Origin: Cytidiella melzeri
Lineage: Eukaryota > Basidiomycota > Agaricomycetes > Polyporales > Irpicaceae
DNA length: 64,000 nucleotides
Direction of reading: 5' to 3'
NCBI GenBank assembly: GCA_022592445.1
Contig: JABYQR010000161.1
Span: forward strand, 35,176-99,175
Positions within the stretch are counted from its first letter, which is position 1; each line of letters opens with the position of its first letter. The notes under the pieces were generated by a model that saw only the letters and a list, made by a program, of their open reading frames with translations, ran no database searches and was not told where the DNA came from. This document shows, one piece after another, positions 55,805 through 64,000 of this stretch. The translations under genes were made by a program, and so were the position numbers.

Positions 55805-55884
55805 GAAATGACCCGAGAGCAAAGCTGGGTTCAAGAAGCTTTGTGCCGGGTTCTTGCACATCCTGGTCTTCCTGACTGCTTTTT

Positions 55885-56913
55885 CATGTATCTGGGGCGG
55901 TAGGGCTTCAATCCCCTTCAAATAAAATATTGTACATACTGAATCATGTATGTTAAACATTATTATGAATGAATTCTACAGTCCCCCAGCCTGTAGGGAC
56001 CTCCACAGGCAGATATGTGCTTGGGAGCATGTCAATTTCGCCTTTTCTCACCTTTGTAGCATCTTAGAAGCGTCGGAATTAGCGGCGGGGGGGATGTATT
56101 ACCTTGTACTATTGCTTTTTAGGGTGCTCTACACGACCGGATAGGTGCGCCAAGCCCGCACTCAATGGTTACACAGTGGGAGGGCGCTTTGTACCTTTTG
56201 GGAGGCAGGAGGGGAACAGGTATACTACAATTGGCCCAGCCGCTATTGTGCCAATCGGGCACATTATTTTACGTCTATATACATGGGAAAACACTTTCAA
56301 TTAAGTGTGCGATTTATTGTACAAGATGATCCCATGTGTGGCCACCCATCTCTACTCTCCACCATGTTCAATGCATAGCACCTTCTCCTTTGTCTCAAAT
56401 GACATGGTTTCTTCACCAATTCTTCGCATATGTATCCGGAATTAATTAAACAAAGCCACTAGACGTTAGGAATAGTGCATGCATATACAGAGGGCCAGAC
56501 ACCCCTGTGGCCACTACAGATCTGGCTACAGTGAGAGATCTATCAAGTAATTATTAAATCGGACTTCATAATCGTATTCTACACACTTGATTACCCTATA
56601 TAGCCAAAAAGAACTAAGTGAATCGAAGGGGAAGCCATGGACCTGTACTATACAGCGCTCATCGTTGTAGACAGCGAGCGCGGGAGCGGGGACATTGCCG
56701 GAGATAATCCGCGCGTGATTGATGGGAGATGATGGTGAGCGCGAGGGCGGGAGCACGATGGCTCGGCAGGGACTGATGATCTAAGATATTTGAGTTAATT
56801 CTTGAACGGTTTATAGACGGGTGAGGAAAACTCGCAGATCTGACTCAGATATGGCTCGGCGCAGGGTCGTTTGATGCCCTCTGATGGGGCTTTCATAGCG
56901 GGACGGATAGGTG
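55885..56913 (-). repeat. Foldback element, right arm
   Basis: 1,029 bp, identical to the reverse complement of 54776-55804. Loss of identity is immediate at 56914 versus 54775. Confidence 0.9.
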
Positions 56914-57229
56914 AATCTCCCACCCAATTATCAGCACTAATGAAACTCCGCTAGGCGCGGGCTGATGGCGGCACACCGAGAGCTTGGCGGGGGACTTGGG
57001 CAATTTGTGAGCTCATCAATAGCTAGTACACATGGTAATCTTAGGCAATTACATAGCATAGTAAATATAATTAAGAGGGTACATATTTGAGTATATAAGA
57101 GAGTACATGGTTTGGTATATAAGACTGTTACATAGTGTACAAAACTCACTGATGGCATTGTAGATCTTCCAATTCCCCTTTTCCAGTAAAGCTCTATTAT
57201 GCCTCTGTCAGGCTCTTTGTTTATTCTGT
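56914..57229. other. AT-rich flank of the foldback element
   Basis: About 300 bp with repeated TATATAAGA-like words (57090-57125); no gene seen. Confidence 0.4.
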
Positions 57230-57703
57230 TTGCACTGCTCACATACTCACACTTGTTTCATAGTGTCTTATGGTTACTTAGACGGCCTTTGGGATGTCTC
57301 TTTTCTGGTAAAGCTCTATTTATACCTCTGCCAGCCTATGCTTCTGTTGTCCTCAACTTGCACAGGTTTTTCTTCTGTTTGCATTGCTTACACGCAAGTC
57401 ATGTGTTCTAAGAGTACACATTGTGATATTAATCATTTCACCACCCCAGAAAAGCCATTTGCATGTGTTAGACTTACTGTTCAGGGTTAACCTCTTCCTA
57501 TCACTACTGCCATTCCAAAAAGCAAACTCCCAGCTCGCAACTCTAAGTCCATTGGCCGAGAAGATCACAGCACAGGTGGTGAAAGTGACAATGATTCTGA
57601 CTCAGGCACATTCTGGGGCAGTTCTCAATGGAAAGATGATGAGGAGGTTGAGGAAGGAGAAGAGGAAGATGAATGTATTGATATTTCCAGCTCTCGCTCA
57701 TAG
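57230..57703 (+). pseudogene. Degenerate ORF, probably transposon-derived
   Basis: One frame reads through 57230-57703 with a single in-frame TAA at 57488-57490. Before it: HFTTPEKPFACVRLTVQG. After it: PLPITTAIPKSKLPARNSKS, then an acidic stretch GESDNDSDSGTFWGSSQWKD and EEVEEGEEEDECIDISSSRS to the stop. The text after the TAA looks like a genuine protein terminus. The segment also contains an imperfect internal duplication (TCTGGTAAAGCTCTATT-like words at 57183 and 57305). No domain recognised. It could instead be two exons with an unrecognised intron. Confidence 0.3.
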
Positions 57704-58179
57704 ACAAGGTCCCCTTGTTTAACACGGAGACGGGGCTTGACGGGACAAACAGGGACACAGAGTGGATATCAACAAGGAGGTGGTGGCAGGCGTGAAGCAC
57801 AATTCTCTTACCAGCTGTCAGACTTTGTTCAAGTATCTAGCCCAGTAAAGACCAAGTTAGTTATTGATACTACCTGCTATGTAGTACAAGAGGAGTTTTG
57901 CTTACCTAGCCCAGTAAAGACCAACAGGTCACATCAGGAAAGTGGTTCTACGCCATAGGATGGGTTTGCCTCTCATAGTCTATGACGGCTCTGTAGGTCA
58001 GGTCCTGAACTCATAGGCAACGTAGGGTATAATAGGTACAAAAGGATTGACATACAAGGCTATGCTTATACAGTCCAGGATAATAAGAATGTCTTTTATG
58101 AAGGTTTCGGTATACAAGGGGCTTACTATGGTGACTACATACTAGGGTCTGCGAGAACGGAATACAATATAGTATATAT
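57704..58179. other. Flank of the Plavaka element
   Basis: About 475 bp; contains two copies of AGCCCAGTAAAGACCAA (about 57840 and 57908). Possibly part of the transposon's subterminal region; no gene. Confidence 0.4.
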
Positions 58180-61100
58180 TTACAACGGTCCATTGTGGGA
58201 TATGGGATCAAGATAAAATGTAGCCATATTGACATACCGAGCAAGATAAAATGACTTGCATTCCTCAAGAACATTCGCCGAGGTCCAGGAATTGTCGCAT
58301 TGAGCCCCGAATCTGGGAATGAGGTAGCAAGGAGACTCGATACGCGTGATGTCGATGACTTCGGCAACTGGTGCGCGTTGGTGTATTTGACGAGAGACGG
58401 GGAAAAGGTGGTTGTTGGTGTCCCGCGGGCGGAACGGATTGAACCACTCGATGTACGCAAGGAGATGTGGCTTAAATGGGGTCCGCAGGTGCTCAGGCAG
58501 CTCGAAGATGAGCCGCAACTGCGCGACACGAAGTCCTGCAAGCGGTGCAAAGTTAGCATGGGGACAGGGCACAACAAAGTAGAGAACGCACCTTCAAGCA
58601 CCGTTCCTGCGGTGTTGGGATTTTCTCTATCATCGGGCACCCGCACGAGCACAGTTTGGAAATAAGAAGGCTTGGCCTTGCGCCCAGCGCATCCCGGCGT
58701 AAAAGGCAAGGCGCGAATGCGGACCTTACAGTTGTATCGTCCTACCGAGGGGATATCTGGAAGCACGAGGGTCATGCGCTTGTAGGCATTGAAGAGATCG
58801 CGGGTATTGGGCGGTGTATGCGATCGTGGTGGCAAGTTTGTGCGCTGGAGGTAGATTCTGAGGGAATGAAGGAAGTTCGGTGCAAAAGACGTAGAGATTT
58901 TGTCGACCGTGAGAGCTGGGAAACCCGGTTTCAGCGCGAGTAAACGGTGGGCGCGTGTTGTGGTATGTTGTGGGCCATCATTGATCTGGCTCCGAGTCCC
59001 AGGCTCCCTTTCATCCTCGCCATCCACATCTACGTCCTCATCATCCTCATCGTCCTCATCGTCTTCGCCACAATTACGAGAGCGCACACCTTGACTGTCA
59101 AGCCGCCAATCGAGGTACTTATTAGGCTCCCTTTCATCCTCGCCATCCACATCTCCGTCCTCATCATCCTCATTGTCCTCATCGTCTTCGCCACGTATAC
59201 GAGAGCGCACACCTTGATTGTCAAGCCGCCAATCGAGGTACTTCTTGAACTCTACGACAGATTCTTGCCGGCGCAGCCATGTTGCCATCTGGCTAACATA
59301 CTCGCGCCGATTAGAAGCCCGGTAAGCCTTTTTCGCGAAGTCGATATGAAGGCGCTCTGGTGATTCAGTATTGTAGCCGTCAGCAGACCCACGGGACTGA
59401 ATGGCTGTAACGTAGTGCACAAGTTGGTGGAACTTCGGAAAGTTGAAGTTTTCACGTACGCCTGCGTCAATGAAGACGCCTTTATGTTCGTGAAGTGTCG
59501 CGAGCGCGTCTCCTAGAGCCTGGAGTGTTACCGTGGTATGGATATGCAGTTGCGAATAGTATATGAAGTCAACTGCCGCTGTCGCAGCACGCAGGACCCT
59601 CGGTTGCACAGCGCCGGTGAGTATTCCGATGAAAACTTTTTGCATTTCCCGATGCTCACGTCCGGTCCATTGTGATACAAACGAGATTCCGTTTTTGAAA
59701 CGCCGTAAGCCTGGAAATTCAGGCATAGCACGGAAGCGCGCATCAATTTCTGCAGCACCTGCGATCTCCGTGCACCATTTCACAAGGTGATCCTTGAAAA
59801 TGCCCTTGTGAAGCTGATGTAGAATGTCTGGGGTAAAACAGCTGAAGATGTCGGTGTACGGCAATGCTTTCCAGAATGGCTCAAAAACCGGTCGCATGCC
59901 CTCGGACTTGTACGCCTTAACTCGCCGGCCAGTGGCTTTTTGGTCCAAAATGGTTGTGGTACGGTCTGGGTCTCGATAGAGAGATTCGAGGGGCTCTCCT
60001 CTGTCTTCCGGCTTTACGCGGCACTTAGGGCAATAGCTTTCCTTGCAACAGGCCACGAGGCACTGCTCAGGGAAGTCGGCGATGTATGCAGCGAGGATTG
60101 GGTGTACGCGGCGAATGCGAGAGTCTGCACAAACCATGCGCTCTCCATTGCGGCCGGCTTTTATTAGCGGCTGCAACAAGAGCTGCATGCATCGATGGAA
60201 CAGGCGATATCCCACTTCCGACCGAGTAGCGTTGGAGCAACAATCAAGTTTTGCAACAGGTAAGTAGCCTGCGTGCATCGATTTATTATAAGCGGGCTTT
60301 AACAATACGGCAGACGCGTAGTTCAACGGTAAACGGACTATATAACTGACCAATGAGAACAGTTGCATGCGCGGTCGGCTTCCTTCGAACCTCCTTCGCG
60401 ATGTTTCCAATTGTCAGGTAGACTGGCCATGCCGATTTATCACCTCCGAACTGAGAAAGCTGAGTCTTATCTGACGCCAGAATTATTGGCGCGATTGTCG
60501 ACCCTTGAGGAACCTTTGCCTGTCAGAGGTTGGTCAGCCAAAGCTTCAAGAACATCAAACAAGGTCTGTACCTGCGTCTCCCACCACCAATCCCCAGTCC
60601 AAGTCTCATCATAAATCCTCTCGTTCCCATCAGCGCTCGTGAACACGTGTTCAGGTGCATACGCAAGAAATTCTTTGTACGCAGGATTTCCGATCAGCTC
60701 TCGAATACATTCCACAGGGTCGCGACGCCAGAGTTCCAACTCCTCGGTTGCCTTCACTCCATTCGCAGTTGTGAGGTTGCCGTTGACGGTAACAATGTCG
60801 CGGAACCATCCTGGCGTTTGCGTAGGTATTGCGTCTATTTTTCTAAGGAAGTTCTCATTGTTTGAGTATGACAGGTTCAAGCGGTTGCGCGTCTGGTTCA
60901 AGCAGTTGCGTGTCAGTATGTCTATGTCCATGCTCCGATTGAAGGTGACATACAATGGTGAGTTTTAGAAAGTCATCAGTCTGCGTCTGACCAGCGTTTT
61001 TGATCAGCCACTGAGCAAGCCTCCACTCATCCTCGTCTTCGAACGGACCATACAAGTTGTCCACCTCTCGGGCAATTTGACTGAATCTGGGCTCGCCTTC

Positions 61101-61532
61101 GCTGTAGGACGCGCCCGCAAGCCACACATGCGGGCAGGTTTCGACATAGCGCTCCACTCCCATGTACGGCTGTACGTCATCCTTGATCTCCTCTACTGTT
61201 ACTCGATGCTGAGGTCTAGCCGTTTGTGGAGGAGGAATAGGCATGTCGACAAACTCAGGTGCGCCTTGAGGGGACGGGGCACGCTGAGGATCCAGACCAA
61301 GGTTGGTATTGTCTGCGCTGGGCGGCATATTGATCTCCTCCGCTGCAGTGTCGTCGTGCGCGAACTCGGGGCCGCTGGTTTCTATACCCCATAACGCAGT
61401 CGCCAACGCCTTGAACTCCCGTACGTGCTTTTGATGGCATTGTGGGACTCGTTTGATGTGTCGTAACACTCCTGCAGACGTTGGGAACGGGCCTTTGCCA
61501 CAGTGACCACAGCACCGGCTCCACGAAGACAT
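58180..61532 (-). CDS. Plavaka-type (CACTA superfamily) transposase, apparently intact
   Basis: Start at 61532 with a zinc-finger-like head ([20 protein letters not shown]). Then [74 protein letters not shown] and a long core with [40 protein letters not shown] and [20 protein letters not shown]. These are hallmark motifs of Plavaka transposases common in Agaricomycetes. An acidic linker with a 41-residue tandem duplication precedes the C-terminal domain, which is reached through one more intron ([20 protein letters not shown] ... [15 protein letters not shown]). No stop or frameshift interrupts the parts I could follow, so the protein may be active. Terminal repeats of the element were not found. 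Confidence 0.85.
59002..59247 (-). repeat. 123-bp in-frame tandem duplication in the transposase gene
   Basis: Units 59002-59124 and 59125-59247 each encode 41 residues of the form [14 protein letters not shown]...GEDDEDxEDDED...GEDEREP. They differ at only a few positions, indicating a recent duplication that keeps the frame. Confidence 0.9.
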
Positions 61533-61908
61533 CGGCGGATACTCGATGAGTTACAGGATGAGAAGGGAAGGCAATAGGCCCCTTTCGAAGAACGGTCCAA
61601 GTTCCGCTACGGGCTCCGAAAGCCCGAAGTTCCGGGAATATTGCAGGTGAGTGAAAATTTTCAGCCACGCCTCCTATTACTCATCCTCTCCTCTCACCAC
61701 GCTCGCTCGCTCTACTCCTTGCCATCACGTTACTCAACGCGCACCGCGAGTTTGTTGAATCACGTTACTCAACGCGCACCGCGAGTTTGTTGATTCGCAT
61801 TCAACAAACTATATTTGCAGCATAGCCACAGCATTTTGGTATTTAACGCAATGTCCCAACACCCCTCGTCGTCAGCCTGTCACCCACATCCTGACTCTCC
61901 CTCTCAAA
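61533..61908. promoter_or_regulatory. Divergent intergenic region, transposase / DUF6532 gene
   Basis: 376 bp between divergent start codons. It contains a 35-bp tandem repeat and CT-rich leader sequence before the ATG at 61909. Confidence 0.45.
61724..61793. repeat. Two exact tandem copies of a 35-bp GC-rich unit
   Basis: Copies at 61724-61758 and 61759-61793 each read ATCACGTTACTCAACGCGCA followed by CCGCGAGTTTGTTGA. They are followed by ATTCAACAAAC, the inverse of the unit's end. The position 115 bp before the start codon suggests a promoter element, possibly a repeated protein-binding site. Confidence 0.75.
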
Positions 61909-64000
61909 ATGCCTCGCGAGTCCATTGTTGACCAGGAGAACATCAATCCGTCTCTTGTTGACTCAACCCTTCCGCCCCGTACCCGCAAGGCGACTTCCAA
62001 GCAGCAGGAGATATGTAAGCTCATTTCTGACCAACTCGCAACGGGCACTTCATTTATTCCTACTTCTAGCTGCCGCCAAGGTTGCTCAAGCTCAAGCAAA
62101 AGAAAAACGTCAGCAAACGGCTACGATGCGCACTGTTCAGCAGCATCAGGAAGACAATGACTTCCAACGTAAGTTTTCACCTGTGCATCGACAACTCTAG
62201 ACAACAAACTGAAAGTCACAATCTCACAGTTTCGCCCGAGTCTGAAGAGGAAGACAACGACGAAGCCTCAACTCCTCAAGATATCAACAAAGAGGTGAGC
62301 TACCTGAAGTTCTCTTTCTGATCTCATCTCATTCATTTGCGATAGTTTAATGTAGAGTCGGCACCGCTTCCAAGACCTCAAGTGGCTGCTCATCCTCGGA
62401 CTGTGATCCGAAATGGCCGCCCGTTGACTTTCCGCACTCAGCCCAGCGCCCAGGCCATTGTAAGCTGTTGCTTCCTTAGCTAATGGCTAGATATTACTAA
62501 TTTTTTAAACAGAGCACGCCGGCTTCGACACGCAATCCATTGCCAGCCATACAAGTGGCGTATACGCAGGGCCGTCAAACAACCAATATGGCCCCTCCAG
62601 GGAGACCACCCATTGATCGCCGTCAAGCGTGTCACCATGTCGCTTCGAGGCCTGAATCTGCCAATGACGAGAGTGACCATGAATACAGTGATTACGACGA
62701 TCGGGCCCCACAACCCCGCCCGCGACCATTCTCTCGAGCGTTCATTCATGATGCCGATCCCGAATCCCCAACGCGCAGGGGGCAGTCGTCATTGTCGTCG
62801 CACCCTGCTGTCCAGTCTCAATCGCGCGCCGCCCGCCAGTCGCTGTCCCGTGCCAATCAGTCGCGCGCCGCTCCGTCTCATCTCGCTAGCAAGCGCCCCG
62901 CATCCCGCAATACTACTACGGAACTTGAGACAACGGTCGTTGTCAAGAAGGCAAAACTCACCTTAACAGGCACGGGCTCACGCGGGCGCATTCGGAGTGC
63001 CGACGTAAACGGTCCCGGTAAACCTGTGGTCGACAATACTTGCACCACTTTCCGTGCCTTTATCGCTACCCAGATGTCCTTCCCCGACAACGCTCAAGAA
63101 GTTCAGGCGATCGCTGCAGCTTGGCGTCAAGCTTGCCAAAAGGCTGGTATAGTCATCGACTTTGTCGAGGACATCAGATTGCTGGTGTGTGCTCCGATCA
63201 TTGATTACGCTGAATTATTCTCGAAATCATCACAGGTTGCGCAGCGTGGACCCCAGATGCGCGGCGAAGTCAAGACAAAGGCTCGAGCTATCGTTGAGCT
63301 ACTCTTTGGACTGAAGGCCGAGGACAACAAGCGGGATACCCGTGACCGTGTTGAGAAGCTGCTTGACAGGTTTAATTTTGTCTTCAAGGTTTGAAGCTGA
63401 ATATTCTTATCCTACAATCGCGCTGACATTATTTTAGGAGCCAGAGGCGCGTAAAGGGATGTACGGCCACCCGGTCATCCAGACGATCATCAACAAGGTC
63501 TGGTTTGGCAACAGGAATGCGGACGGTGTGAGGCATCCATCATATTCGCAGGATGGCGGGATCCCCTTGGTTACAATTGCACTTGTACTCACAGCCGTGC
63601 ATTCGATATTCTTCTCATTACAATCCTCTACTAATTTGTTCCAAAGGTCGAGAACGTACTCGATGAGTGGCTCACAGGCGAACATGTGGACATACCCTTC
63701 TCGGCCCATGGCTATCGCGAGAAGTTCAATGTCCACCTCAAGACGCTCAAGGACTTCGCAGAGCATACACAGGCCCTAGGAATCGTTACGCAACTCCGCG
63801 AATGTTTGCTGAACACTGCGCGGTGAGCTTCCCACCAATTCCATCACTTCTCGAACTATGCTGACTTATCCCGGGCCGCCCATCATAGCCGTTATGCTAA
63901 GGTCGACGAGAACACTCTGGAGGAGCGGCCTGGCCTTGTGACCAGTGACTTTGAGGCAGCACGGCGGGAGTGGGAGGCTGAAAACGGGGCTGCAAGCGGG
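61909..64000 (+). CDS. DUF6532-type basidiomycete protein, 3' end outside window
   Basis: Several exons joined in phase: MPRESIVDQENINPSLVDST; AAKVAQAQAKEKRQQTATMR; SPESEEEDNDEASTPQDINK; a Pro/Arg/Ser-rich disordered part; then the folded part starting TTFRAFIATQMSFPDNAQEV, with QAIAAAWRQACQKAGIVIDF, MYGHPVIQTIINKVWFGNRN, GIPLVTIALVLTAV/VENVLDEWLTGE and IPFSAHGYREKFNVHLKTLK. This helical C-terminal domain matches what I know as DUF6532, an Agaricomycete-restricted family often found near transposons. The function is unknown. A nuclear role is possible from basic segments (VVVKKAKLTL). The gene continues past the right edge (YAKVDENTLEERPGLVTSDF). Confidence 0.75.

Larger units (their letters stand above)
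54776..56913. mobile_element. Perfect foldback (long terminal inverted repeat) element
   Basis: Left arm 54776-55804 and right arm 55885-56913 (1,029 bp each) are exact reverse complements wherever I compared them: every coordinate pair sums to 111,689 with no indel. The spacer is 80 bp. The outer ends are CACCTATCC...GGATAGGTG, and AATCTCC occurs directly outside both ends (54769-54775 and 56914-56920), as expected of a 7-bp target-site duplication. The element carries no transposase; mirrored ORFs of 60-77 codons are probably not genes. It fits a non-autonomous foldback DNA transposon mobilised in trans. The superfamily is not assigned. Confidence 0.85.

Noticed and set aside
54933..56756. 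Mirrored 64-77 codon ORFs in the foldback arms
   Set aside because: They exist in pairs only because the arms are identical; no domain, and the arms read as non-coding element sequence.

Overview
The window looks like nuclear DNA of a mushroom-forming basidiomycete (Agaricomycetes). Genes are dense, use many 45-75 bp introns, and belong to families typical of that group: a FunK1 protein kinase, a Plavaka transposase, a DUF6532 protein, and a secreted protein with Kre9/Knh1-type modules. There are no bacterial features, rRNA genes or CRISPR arrays, and I recognised no tRNA gene. Exon models below were made by eye from reading frames and splice sites, so boundaries are approximate unless stated.

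Left part (1-27.5 kb). A Ty1/copia retrotransposon, running off the left edge on the minus strand, is inactivated by in-frame TGA codons and an altered integrase active site. Ordinary chromosome follows: a small membrane protein, a Dcr2-like metallophosphoesterase divergent from mitochondrial ribosomal protein uL23m, a GH16 wall enzyme, an ASC-1/TRIP4 zinc-finger protein, a long disordered protein, an M20 carboxypeptidase with a 9-nt microexon, an orphan protein, a Bud20/ZNF593 ribosome-assembly factor, a glutathione transferase, and a secreted protein made of five tandem Kre9-like modules.

Middle (27.9-54.7 kb). A segment of about 5.1 kb carrying part of a kinesin-14 gene plus a complete FunK1 kinase is present twice in opposite orientation (about 27885-32975 and 49548-54690). 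The right copy looks ancestral because it joins to the intact kinesin N-terminal exon. The left copy has a broken kinesin and a FunK1 whose start codon became ACG. Within FunK1 one block is far more diverged than its flanks, as expected of conversion or recombination with a third paralogue. The 16.5 kb between the copies holds a VPS9-domain RabGEF (preceded by a tiny two-exon ORF that ends 9 nt upstream of it), an unrecognised protein, a stand-alone Bud6/Aip3 N-terminal-domain protein, an anoctamin and a small secreted protein.

Right part (54.7-64 kb). A 2,138-bp foldback element consists of two identical 1,029-bp arms around an 80-bp spacer, flanked by a 7-bp direct repeat. Next come AT-richer transposon debris, an apparently intact Plavaka (CACTA-like) transposase on the minus strand, and a DUF6532 gene that runs off the right edge.

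The most interesting signals are the perfect foldback element, the inverted kinesin/FunK1 duplication with its diverged patch, and the candidate bicistronic VPS9 locus.
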